Positions 45,454 to 53,963 of a DNA stretch of 64,000 nt are shown here, in pieces. The position numbers and the translations under genes were made by a program. The notes below the pieces were generated by a model. That model saw only the letters and a list, made by a program, of their open reading frames with translations. It made no database searches and was not told the origin of the DNA. Location of the stretch: positions 62,001 to 126,000 of the forward strand of contig NZ_JAFBCZ010000015.1 in NCBI RefSeq assembly GCF_016907925.1, written 5' to 3'. The stretch is from Herpetosiphon giganteus (lineage in GTDB: Bacteria; Chloroflexota; Chloroflexia; Chloroflexales; Herpetosiphonaceae). How positions within the stretch are numbered: the stretch's first letter is position 1; each line of letters starts with the position of its first letter.

Positions 45454-46854
45454 TTGATACAAGCAACTCAATATTCATCAAATCGATTCATTCGGCTGAT
45501 TGGCGGCTTGTTACTACTTAGTACGTTTGGACTAACGAGCAGTTTACTCAAGCCTTCGGCGGCAATGGAAGGAGTGCCAGCAGTTGAGCCACGGTTTAAT
45601 CTGACCCAACGGGGCGGGGTTATCATGATTGGTAATACACTAGGCCATGATTGTGCGGCGGGCGTTCCCGCCACAATAGTGGGCGCGGTTGGGGCATGTG
45701 GTACAAACACGAGCGATTCTGGCATTGACGTTTTTTGGCGAGCCGATTCGCCTACCACAAGCCAAGCCGAAGCTAATACCGCAATCACGAATACACAGGC
45801 TCGGAGTAGTGCAAGGCTCAATATTCCAGTCGGGGCTAGTGTAACCCATGCCTACCTCTATTGGGCTGCCCATTGGGATAGCGTCCCATCCACAGGCGAT
45901 CCTGATGCTACGCTCGAATTTAATCGGGGCAATGGTCAAACAGTTACAGCCATAAACTCCGTTGTAAGCGTAAACTCGTTTTATCAATCAGTTGCCGATG
46001 TCACCAGCTACGTTCAAAATCATGGCTCTGGAGCCTATCGCATTAGTGGTGTCCAAAGCAACGTGTTTGGTAATGCCAATGATACCCTCGACTTTGCCGC
46101 TTGGTGGTTAGTAGTAGTCTATGCTGATCCAAGCCAACCCAATCGGACAATCATTCTCCACGATGGCCTAGATCGGGTTGCAATTGGTCTGCCACTTACC
46201 AACACATTGAGTGGATTCAATATTCCCAGCAGCAGCACAACCAACCTTGCGATTGTGGGCTACGAGGGCGATAACTCAAGCGCAGGTGACCAATTGCTGT
46301 TTAATGGTAATAGCGTCAGCAATGCGCAAAACCCTGCCGATAATATTATGAATAGCACTCTCTCATATTTAGGTTATCGAGTTTCAAGACCAGGTGATTT
46401 GCCACAACTAACTGGAGTAGCCAATAGTATGGGCGGTTTTGACCTTGATACCTTTGATGTATCAGCCTTGACTAGCCCAGGCCAAACCACTGCTAACATT
46501 ACCGCCAGCTCTAATGGAGATATCTATTTTGTTGGGGGATTGATTTTAGCGATCACTTCGTTGGTTGCCGATACGCCAACTCCAACCGCAACCAATACGA
46601 CAACTAACACACCGACGAATACGGCCACAAGCACGCCAACCAACACACCGACGAATACGGCCACAAGCACGCCAACCAACACACCAACCAATACTGCAAC
46701 GAGCACGCCAACCAATACTGTCACTGCAACCAGTAGCCCAACCAATACTCCAACCAGCACCACGACCAATACTCCAACCAGCACCACGACCAATACTCCA
46801 ACCCCAAGCCTATGGCGAGCCTTCTTGCCAATCGCAATTCGTTCAGCTGAATAA
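45454..46854 (+). CDS. Secreted surface protein with Thr/Pro-rich stalk and LP-type C-terminal tail
   Basis: 466 residues, starting at TTG with AGGAG six bases upstream. A signal peptide (about 1-37) leads into a beta-rich domain (about 50-365) that resembles DUF3344-like or adhesin-type domains (AYLYWAAHWDSVP, DFAAWWLVVVYADP, FDLDTFDVSAL). A stalk at about 370-448 is built of TPTNT-type repeats, and the protein ends SLWRAFLPIAIRSAE. The short hydrophobic LP tail after a Thr/Pro stalk recurs at the ends of Chloroflexota exported proteins in my memory, so a sorting or anchoring role is plausible but unproved. Confidence 0.75.
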   Translation: MIQATQYSSNRFIRLIGGLLLLSTFGLTSSLLKPSAAMEGVPAVEPRFNLTQRGGVIMIGNTLGHDCAAGVPATIVGAVGACGTNTSDSGIDVFWRADSPTTSQAEANTAITNTQARSSARLNIPVGASVTHAYLYWAAHWDSVPSTGDPDATLEFNRGNGQTVTAINSVVSVNSFYQSVADVTSYVQNHGSGAYRISGVQSNVFGNANDTLDFAAWWLVVVYADPSQPNRTIILHDGLDRVAIGLPLTNTLSGFNIPSSSTTNLAIVGYEGDNSSAGDQLLFNGNSVSNAQNPADNIMNSTLSYLGYRVSRPGDLPQLTGVANSMGGFDLDTFDVSALTSPGQTTANITASSNGDIYFVGGLILAITSLVADTPTPTATNTTTNTPTNTATSTPTNTPTNTATSTPTNTPTNTATSTPTNTVTATSSPTNTPTSTTTNTPTSTTTNTPTPSLWRAFLPIAIRSAE

Positions 46855-46873
46855 GCATCTTGAAGCTAAAAGC

Positions 46874-46902
46874 CAACAGCCGAGACAAAATCTCGGCTGT
46901 TG
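46874..46902. terminator. Bidirectional hairpin terminator
   Basis: A perfect 12-bp stem CAACAGCCGAGA/TCTCGGCTGTTG with a 5-base loop lies between the convergent surface-protein and cyclase genes. Confidence 0.85.
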
Positions 46903-46921
46903 TGGTTAACATCTGCTTGTG

Positions 46922-49900
46922 CTAGATCAACCATTGGGCTACCCGTTGTTGCAGCGCATCCATGCCTAATTGGCCGTAGATTTGATAGGCGTGCTGAAAT
47001 GCGTGGCGGGCCTTATCCAACTGTTGCTGACGTTGCAAAGCTTCGGCCAAAGCCACTTGAATTGCGGCTATTTCTGCCTGCGAACCACTGCTTTCGGCCA
47101 TGTGCAAGGCTTGTTCAAAGCAGGCTTGGGCGGTAGTAGGCAGGCTGGGGGGCAAAAGGATTGGCTCATTCAATTGGCTTAACGCACTGCCCAAAACCCG
47201 CAAGGCGGCGCATAATTCGAGGCTTTGTTGGCGCTCGCGCGCAGCATGATGCGCTTGGAGAATATGCCGAATCGCCTCATCAGGATAGCCCAAACCAAGC
47301 GCAGCCTCGGCCCGAAAACGATGGGTTTCGGCAATGCCATACCACGTGGTTGCCCGCGCTAAATCAAAGGCTTCGTTCAAGGTTGCAATCGCGGTTTCAT
47401 AGGTGCCAAGCCCAACCAGCGCCCCGCCCAAATTGCTCAAATACATGATTAAAGATTCGGGATTGCGCAACTCGCGGCCAATCGCCAAAGCCTGTTGATA
47501 CAAGTCAACTGCGTGTTGGAAATCGCCACGATGGCGGGCGGCTTCGCCCATCACATTCAACATGCGGCCTTCAGCTTCGCGCTGGCCAAGTTGGCGGTGC
47601 AAGGCCAAACCTTCTTCAAACAACACTTCGGCGCTGCTAAATTGGCCCTGCAACACATTCATATAGCCATGGGTCTTGAGCGCCAAAGCCAAACTATGCA
47701 AATCATTAGCATCACGAGCAATTGTGACTGCCGATCCGCTGGTTTGCCAAGCTTCGTGGAGTTGGCCTTGAAAGCTGGCAATCCAGCTCATACGCTGGAG
47801 AATGTTGCAATGAGCACGCTGATCATTGGCTTGTTTGGCATATTGCAAGGCTGATACGATGCTTTGCATAGCCACGTGGTGCAGGCCTTGGCTACTTTGC
47901 ACATCGGCAATTTCGTACCAAACTCGGGCCAAGGCGGCCAGTTGGTTTTGGGGTTGGGCGTGGCTCAATAAGCGCTGGTAGATTGCTTCGGCCTCATTCC
48001 AACGCCCAATTTGCCTGTAAATTTCGCCCATCGCAAAGAAAATATCCAAGCTTTCGTGGGGTTCGAGCAAGGGCAAGCAGCGCTCGTAGTAGCTCAAGGC
48101 GACATCGGTGGCATAACGGGCCGCCGCCGCATCACCAGCCTTGCGAAAATAGTTGCGCTGTTTATCGAGATTGTTGCTCATGCCATAATGATGAGCCAAC
48201 AAATCGGCTGCGCCTTCAACTCCATAGGTTTCGACCAAATAATCGCCAACCTGCTCGTGGAGCGCGGCGCGCGTTGCCAGCGGCAGGCTTTGGTAGGCAA
48301 CTTCTTGGGTTACAACATGTTTAAACAGGTATTCAAGCTCTGGTTCAGCTCGATCAAGCGGCGTAAGATCCATGCGGCTCAGCGTGTTGAGTTGCTGTTT
48401 CACTTGCTCGGCGCTGCCAAGTTGGGGGTATGCGCCCCACAGCCAATTGGCCTTGAACAAACGCCCAATCACGCTCGCCACTTTGAGCGTATGTTTGGTC
48501 GTCTCCTCAAGCTGATCCATGCGACTGATAATCAGGCGGTGTAAGCTGTCGGGCAAATCGAGCTGGGCCATGGCTTTGGGGTCGCTCAAATTGGGCTGAC
48601 GTTCAACCACCAAATTGATCAATTCTTCGATATAAAATGGGTTGCCTTGGGCACGTTCGGTCAATTTGCCAACCAATTGCTCGGAAGGCACTTGGCGATT
48701 GCCCAAAAGTTGTTTGATTTTCAGCCGCACCAATTCGGCAGTTTCATCGAAGGTAAATTCTTGCAGCTCAATTTCGGTCCAATGGTCAAGCTGGCGTAGC
48801 TCGTGCCACATGGTTTGATCGCGCTCGGCTGATGGGCGATAGGCCAGCACAATCAGCACTGGAACATCGCGAATTGCCTTGGTAATGCGGGCCAATAAAT
48901 CATTCGAGAGCGAATCGATCCAATGGCAATCTTCGAGCACCAGCAAAAGCGGCGTTTCGTTGGCGCGATAGCGCAAACAATCCACCAGCAACGATTCAAG
49001 CAACATTTTGCGCGACTTAATATCGAGTAATTTGGTTAATGATTGATCGGGAATTGGCAAGCGAAGTGCACTCGCCAGCAGCGGCATCCAATCCAACAAA
49101 TCTTGATCGATTAATGCTAATTGCGCTCGCAACTGCAACATTTGCAAATCAAGAGGCCACTCTGGGTCAACATTAAAAAATGAGCGCCACAAATTATGCC
49201 AAAGCAAATAGCTAATTGTCGTGCCATACGAGAGGCATTCGCCGCTATAAACCGCCACCCGTTGCGCCCGCGCAATCCGCCGAATTTCGGCCACGAGCCG
49301 CGATTTGCCCATGCCAGCCTCGCCAGTGATGCCCAAAACCTGGCCTTGGCCTTGCTTAATTTTGCTCAGCAATTCGCCGACGAACTGTAATTCTTGGCTA
49401 CGGCCAACCATTGGCAAGGCATAGGTTGGCTCTTGGCCGCGAATTGCGGTTTGGCGCAAATCGGTTAATTCGTGGAGTTCGACCAATTCGCTGCGGCCTT
49501 TGACCCGCACTGCTGGCAATGGCGCGGTTAGAAACGTGGAGCTAAGCGTGGCTTGGGTGGCTTCGGTGAGCAAAATTTGGCCTTGGCTTGCTTGCTGCAT
49601 CAAACGAGCCGCTAAATTCACCGTATCGCCAATGACCGTATATTCTTGGCGGCGCTCCGAGCCAATCAAGCCACAAAATACAAAGCCCGTGTTGATGCCG
49701 ATTCTGGCCTCGAATTCAGGCAATGCGCGCAGTTCTAGAGCACAATGCGCCGCTCGATCGCTATCGTTTTCGTGGGCAACTGGCGCACCAAACAAGACCA
49801 AAAAGCTACTGCCTTTATCGCCAACTTCAACTTTATTCAGATAGCCAGCGTAGCGCTCGACGATGCGCAGCACCTCGCGAAAGTAGTGGTTGAGGCGCTC

Positions 49901-50737
49901 GGCAGCAAACGGGTCGCGATCATAATCGGGGGCATCGAAATTAACAAACAACAAGCTAACCGAGCGCCGTTCGTTGATAAACGCCGTGCGACCTTCACGC
50001 ACTTGTTGGGCAATTGTGGGGTGGAGATAGGCATCAAATTGAGCGGGCGGATGCGGCGTAATTGGTTCGGGCCAGCGAATTGGCTGAGCGCGCACCGTCT
50101 GTTCTAGCCCAAGCACGCGGCTAAAGCGCTGATTAAGTGGCTCGACGGTGAATAAATTACAATCTAGTGAGTCGCAATCGACCACCACATCGCCAGAGCG
50201 GGCCTGATTTTCGGCCTCGGCAGAGCGCAACAAGGCCGAGCCACCAACCACCGAAACACAGCGCTTGCTGGGATCGCCGACCGTGGTATAGAGCACATGG
50301 CCAGCGCCAATGCCAATTTTGAGGGTTAAACGCCAGCTGGTTGCTTGAATCTCAATTGCGCCCAATTGCTGCATTAAATGTTGCATTTCGAGCGCACAGC
50401 GCACGACGCGGGCGGCTACGCGCTGCGCCCGCTGAGGCTGATTGATCGGAAACAAGGCAGTAATTGCATCGCCGCCAAAATTGCTAATCATGCCCCCAAA
50501 GCGCTCAATCACATCGATCAACGGCGCAAAACAACGATTTAACCAACGGGTCAGGGTTTCAGTGCCATGCTGATCATGGTGGCCAAGTGCTTCGCTCAAC
50601 GGCGTAAAGCCAGCAATATCAGCAAAAAGCACGACTGCTTGCCCATGTTTGGTAGTTTGGGTGGCAGCGGAGGCACGTTGGTCGAGCAATCGGGGAACAA
50701 TATACGGCGGCAAATAAGCAAACCAGCGTGCTTGCAT
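46922..50737 (-). CDS. Tandem class III cyclase with AAA-ATPase and TPR domains
   Basis: 1271 residues. The first cyclase domain (about 30-200) has FADIAGFT and FGGDAITALFP, carrying metal-binding Asp residues. The second (about 265-430) has VGDTVNL-type GDTVNLAARL but LFVNFDAP where the first metal motif should be, so each half seems to supply part of one site. A P-loop GEAGMGKSR at about 470-478 opens a large AAA/STAND-type ATPase. Residues about 800-1270 are TPR repeats (AEAIYQRLLSHAQPQ, ADVQSSQGLHHVAMQ). Tandem cyclases, NTPase and TPR resemble the layout of soluble adenylyl cyclase. AGGAG precedes the ATG. Product (cAMP or cGMP) not provable here. Confidence 0.88.
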   Translation of the reverse strand: MQARWFAYLPPYIVPRLLDQRASAATQTTKHGQAVVLFADIAGFTPLSEALGHHDQHGTETLTRWLNRCFAPLIDVIERFGGMISNFGGDAITALFPINQPQRAQRVAARVVRCALEMQHLMQQLGAIEIQATSWRLTLKIGIGAGHVLYTTVGDPSKRCVSVVGGSALLRSAEAENQARSGDVVVDCDSLDCNLFTVEPLNQRFSRVLGLEQTVRAQPIRWPEPITPHPPAQFDAYLHPTIAQQVREGRTAFINERRSVSLLFVNFDAPDYDRDPFAAERLNHYFREVLRIVERYAGYLNKVEVGDKGSSFLVLFGAPVAHENDSDRAAHCALELRALPEFEARIGINTGFVFCGLIGSERRQEYTVIGDTVNLAARLMQQASQGQILLTEATQATLSSTFLTAPLPAVRVKGRSELVELHELTDLRQTAIRGQEPTYALPMVGRSQELQFVGELLSKIKQGQGQVLGITGEAGMGKSRLVAEIRRIARAQRVAVYSGECLSYGTTISYLLWHNLWRSFFNVDPEWPLDLQMLQLRAQLALIDQDLLDWMPLLASALRLPIPDQSLTKLLDIKSRKMLLESLLVDCLRYRANETPLLLVLEDCHWIDSLSNDLLARITKAIRDVPVLIVLAYRPSAERDQTMWHELRQLDHWTEIELQEFTFDETAELVRLKIKQLLGNRQVPSEQLVGKLTERAQGNPFYIEELINLVVERQPNLSDPKAMAQLDLPDSLHRLIISRMDQLEETTKHTLKVASVIGRLFKANWLWGAYPQLGSAEQVKQQLNTLSRMDLTPLDRAEPELEYLFKHVVTQEVAYQSLPLATRAALHEQVGDYLVETYGVEGAADLLAHHYGMSNNLDKQRNYFRKAGDAAAARYATDVALSYYERCLPLLEPHESLDIFFAMGEIYRQIGRWNEAEAIYQRLLSHAQPQNQLAALARVWYEIADVQSSQGLHHVAMQSIVSALQYAKQANDQRAHCNILQRMSWIASFQGQLHEAWQTSGSAVTIARDANDLHSLALALKTHGYMNVLQGQFSSAEVLFEEGLALHRQLGQREAEGRMLNVMGEAARHRGDFQHAVDLYQQALAIGRELRNPESLIMYLSNLGGALVGLGTYETAIATLNEAFDLARATTWYGIAETHRFRAEAALGLGYPDEAIRHILQAHHAARERQQSLELCAALRVLGSALSQLNEPILLPPSLPTTAQACFEQALHMAESSGSQAEIAAIQVALAEALQRQQQLDKARHAFQHAYQIYGQLGMDALQQRVAQWLI

Positions 50738-50833
50738 AGAGCAACTCCTACGCCCAGTTAAATCATCGCGCTTATTACGCTCGCTGCTAGTATAGCCCGT
50801 ACTATAGTCCTATGCAAATCCCCTGACCATGGT

Positions 50834-51487
50834 TTAGACCTGTGCAATCAAACTTGGGTCGTCGTTGCTTGGCGAATTGAGCCTGGTTGAAACCGGATAG
50901 ACGCTCATTTTTTCGCCAGCGAATGGCGTTAAGAGTGGCAGCAAATCAGCAACATCGATCTCAGGGTTGAGCCAATCACGTTCGGTTTCGGGCGCAAGAA
51001 TAACCGGCATGCGATTGTGGACTGCGGCAGCCATGGCATTGGCCGAGGTGGTAATCACGCTAAACGTTGCCAGTGGTGCTTCGCCGCCGTGCCATTCTTC
51101 CCACAAACCGGCCATGGCAAATGGTTGGCCATCGTCGAGCACAAAGCGAATTGGTTGTTTGCCCTTGGCGGTTGCCTGCCATTCATAATAGCCATCGGCA
51201 AGCACTAAACAACGCCGTTTGCGCAATGGCTCGCGAAAGCTGGGCTTTTCGAGCAAAGTTTCGGCGCGGGCATTAATCATTTTGTTGCCAATGCTGGGAT
51301 CTTTGGCCCAATGCGGCACTAAGCCCCAACGCAACCATTGCACACTCTGCGGATCGCGGTTGAGGATAACAGGCAAATTCTGGCTTGGCGCTGCATTATA
51401 GTGCGCTTGCCAATCGCCCGCCACTTGCACCCCAAAACGCATCGCAACCTGTTGACCATCAGCAGTGATCGAATAGCGTCCACACAT
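50834..51487 (-). CDS. yedK: SOS-response-associated peptidase / abasic-site crosslink protein (YedK/HMCES)
   Basis: 217 residues from the ATG that begins MCGRYS; after Met removal Cys2 becomes the N-terminal nucleophile that crosslinks to abasic sites in single-stranded DNA. NARAETL, VLADGYYEW and HNRMPVIL are the other family signatures. The longer frame would hide the Cys and is rejected. GGAG precedes the ATG. Single gene, no SOS box seen. Confidence 0.92.
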   Translation of the reverse strand: MCGRYSITADGQQVAMRFGVQVAGDWQAHYNAAPSQNLPVILNRDPQSVQWLRWGLVPHWAKDPSIGNKMINARAETLLEKPSFREPLRKRRCLVLADGYYEWQATAKGKQPIRFVLDDGQPFAMAGLWEEWHGGEAPLATFSVITTSANAMAAAVHNRMPVILAPETERDWLNPEIDVADLLPLLTPFAGEKMSVYPVSTRLNSPSNDDPSLIAQV

Positions 51488-51682
51488 TGGTTTCACTCCT
51501 TGGTAATCACCCAAAAGCTACTATCGGTTACCCAAGCTTAACTATACCGTTAAAAATTCTAAAAGTAAACACACATGTTCGCTTTTAAGGCAATAAAAAG
51601 CTTTATGCTACAATAGTCGCTTGCAAGCCCATGCGTGGAGGGCTGCACTTAACCCTATCTGCGAACAATGGGAGTTCTCAAC

Positions 51683-52408
51683 GTGAAAAGCATCACGGTG
51701 GCCTTACCCGCCTATAACGAAGCTGAAAACATTCCAGCCATGGTTGAGGAAGTTGTCAATACCCTCGAAAGCCTTGGCCGTACATATGAAGTGATTGTGG
51801 TTAACGATGGCAGCCGTGATAACACTGCGGCAGTTGTGCGTGAATTAGAAGCCCGCTATCCCCATGTGCGCTTGGTCGATCATGAGGTCAACCAAGGCTA
51901 TGGGGCGGCAGTCTGGACAGGCCTCACCAGCGCCAAAACCGATTTGGTCTTTTTTACCGATGCAGATCGCCAATTTGACCTTGGCGAGTTGCCCAAATTG
52001 TTGGCCAAAATTGATCAAGCAGATTTGGTGGTTGGCTATCGCTCGCCACGGCGCGACCCACTGATGCGGCGATTAAATGGCTGGGGCTGGAGCCGTTTGG
52101 TCACGTTATTATTTGGCTACACCGCACGCGATATTGATTGTGCCTTTAAATTGATGCAACGCCATGTGGTCGATACACTCAAAGAGCAAGTGCAATCACG
52201 CGGTGCAACATTTAGCGCTGAATTTTTGGTACGCGCCAAACGGGCAGGCTTTCGCTTTGAAGAAGTGGCGATTAATGGCCATCGCCCACGGGTAGCTGGC
52301 AACCCAACTGGCGCTAAACTCTCGGTTATTTTGCGCGCTTTCCGCGAATTGATTGCGGTGCGCAGCCAATTAGCCCAACAAGAACAAACCAAAACCAAAC
52401 ACATTTAA
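51683..52408 (+). CDS. Family 2 glycosyltransferase (dolichol-phosphate-mannose-synthase-like)
   Basis: 241 residues from the GTG at 51683, with GGGAG seven to eleven bases upstream; ATG at 51668 in the same frame has no site. The GT-A fold shows VALPAYNEAENIP, VVNDGSRDNTA and the DAD-type motif TDADRQF. VVGYRSPRRDP and ARDIDCAFKLM are typical of polyprenyl-phosphate sugar transferases. There is no membrane helix. It probably transfers a sugar to a lipid or cell-surface acceptor; which one is unknown. Confidence 0.88.
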   Translation: MKSITVALPAYNEAENIPAMVEEVVNTLESLGRTYEVIVVNDGSRDNTAAVVRELEARYPHVRLVDHEVNQGYGAAVWTGLTSAKTDLVFFTDADRQFDLGELPKLLAKIDQADLVVGYRSPRRDPLMRRLNGWGWSRLVTLLFGYTARDIDCAFKLMQRHVVDTLKEQVQSRGATFSAEFLVRAKRAGFRFEEVAINGHRPRVAGNPTGAKLSVILRAFRELIAVRSQLAQQEQTKTKHI

Positions 52409-52423
52409 GCACTAAACAGCAAA

Positions 52424-52457
52424 CCCCCGCTCATTGCAAAAGCTGAGCGGGGGTTTT
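52424..52457 (+). terminator. Rho-independent terminator of the glycosyltransferase gene
   Basis: A perfect 10-bp stem CCCCCGCTCA/TGAGCGGGGG with a 10-base loop is followed by TTTT. Flanking A residues make it usable for the convergent gene as well. Confidence 0.88.
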
Positions 52458-52473
52458 GGCGTAACGCCAAAAC

Positions 52474-53733
52474 TTACAGTGCCTCAAGCACAGTTAGCAT
52501 GCGATCGATCTCAGCGCGGGTGTTATAGTGGGCCAAGCCAACCCGCACCATGCCACCTTGATCAAGCAACTTCAAGCGTTCAACAGCGCGCAAGGCATAA
52601 TAATGACCGTCCCAAACACAAATGCCTTCGTTGCCGAGGGTTTGGGCAATCGCCTGCGGCGTAAACCCAGCAAGGCGAAAAGCCACGGTTGGCACACGCA
52701 TATAGCCACGTTCTGGTTGCACAATCCCATACAATTGCACCCCTTTGAGGGTTTGCAAACCTTGAATCAGATATTGACCAAGGCTATGTTCAGCTTCAGC
52801 AATGGCATACATTGCCGCCAACAACACTGCCCGCTGGCCAAAAATATCGCCCAATTGGGCATCGTAGCGCTCCATATAGCCCACGCCCAAGCCACCGAGG
52901 TATTCCAGCGCGCCGTTAATGCCAGCTTGGCCTTCGAAATTCTGGGTGCCAGTTTCCCAACGGCTGGGAAGGGTTTCGGGTGCAGGCCGCACTTTGTAGG
53001 CAAATAGTCGTTCCAGATGTTCGCGTTTGGCCCAGAGTACACCAACATGCGGGCCAAAAAATTTATAGGCTGAACATGCCACAAAATCAGCATCCAAGGC
53101 TTTAACATCACATGGAAGATGCGGCACACTTTGGACTGCATCGACAAAGCATAACGCGCCGACCGCATGCGCTTGCTGCACAATGGTTTGCACATCGTTG
53201 ATTGTGCCAAAAGCGTTCGAAGCCCAGCCGACTGCTACCAACTTCGTGCGCGGCGAGAGATAGCGCTCGAAATCGCTCATCAGCAGCGTACAATCATCAG
53301 GGTTAAAATCAACAAAATGCACGGTTACGCCACGCTCTTCAGCGGCCAACAGCCAGGGCGTAACATTGGCATCGTGGTCGAGCATGGTCAGAATAATTTC
53401 ATCGCCAGCTTGCCATTCACGAGCCAACGAACGGCTCAGCGCAAAGGTCAGCGATGTCATGTTGGCCCCGAGCACAATCTCATCAGGCTCACCGCCAAGC
53501 AAGGCCGCTAGCCCAGCGTGACATTCATCAATCACCGCATCAGTGCGCTGGCTGGTCAGAAACGCGCCATGGGTATTGGCAACCGAGCGCCGCAAATAAT
53601 CGGTCATCTGACCAATAACTTGTTGCGGCACTTGGGTTCCGCCAGGATTATCAAAAAAAACTAAGGGTTTCCCCGCGTGAGTTTGGCTTAATGAAGGAAA
53701 GTGACTACGAAATGGAGCGAGATCGACCGTCAT
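52474..53733 (-). CDS. Cysteine desulfurase-like aminotransferase class V protein
   Basis: 419 residues with a fold type I PLP enzyme plan. FFDNPGGTQVP is the N-terminal signature, DHDANVTPW and DAVQSVPH (PLP-ring Asp) follow, and ACSAYKFFGPHVGVLW carries the Schiff-base Lys. WETGTQNFEGQAG and a C-terminal RVGLAHYNT complete the pattern I associate with the cysteine desulfurase-like VC1184 group. No Fe-S scaffold gene is nearby, so a role outside Fe-S assembly is possible. AAGGAG precedes the ATG. Confidence 0.88.
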   Translation of the reverse strand: MTVDLAPFRSHFPSLSQTHAGKPLVFFDNPGGTQVPQQVIGQMTDYLRRSVANTHGAFLTSQRTDAVIDECHAGLAALLGGEPDEIVLGANMTSLTFALSRSLAREWQAGDEIILTMLDHDANVTPWLLAAEERGVTVHFVDFNPDDCTLLMSDFERYLSPRTKLVAVGWASNAFGTINDVQTIVQQAHAVGALCFVDAVQSVPHLPCDVKALDADFVACSAYKFFGPHVGVLWAKREHLERLFAYKVRPAPETLPSRWETGTQNFEGQAGINGALEYLGGLGVGYMERYDAQLGDIFGQRAVLLAAMYAIAEAEHSLGQYLIQGLQTLKGVQLYGIVQPERGYMRVPTVAFRLAGFTPQAIAQTLGNEGICVWDGHYYALRAVERLKLLDQGGMVRVGLAHYNTRAEIDRMLTVLEAL

Positions 53734-53892
53734 GGCAACTCCTTGGAACTAGACTAGGCTGGTTGGACACTTCCTAGTTGGTACGATAAAGCTATGATAC
53801 AAGATCTGGATAATGCTGATTTATCAGCACAAGCTTTCAGCGTTTAACCCCGTTTAATCCTCATTTTAAGGCCTAAAATGCCTAATCGAGAC

Positions 53893-53921
53893 TTGCAAAA
53901 AGCCCTTATTATCGGTATACT
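53893..53921 (+). promoter_or_regulatory. Sigma-70-type promoter of the secreted repeat protein
   Basis: TTGCAA (53893-53898) and TATACT (53916-53921) with a 17-base spacer, 43 bases before the ATG. The ribosome site AAGGAGGAGG is at 53952-53962. Confidence 0.7.
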
Positions 53922-53963
53922 CAGGAGGGATTCTCATTTTAAATTAATCCATAAGGAGGAGGT

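Noticed and set aside
46600-46800. Possible CRISPR-like repeat array
   Set aside because: Units are contiguous and in frame within a coding sequence, with no spacers and no cas genes nearby.
46524-46909. Val-rich antisense frame and Arg/Gln-rich frame over the Thr/Pro stalk
   Set aside because: Both are other-frame readings of the ACCAACAC-type repeat that encodes the stalk.
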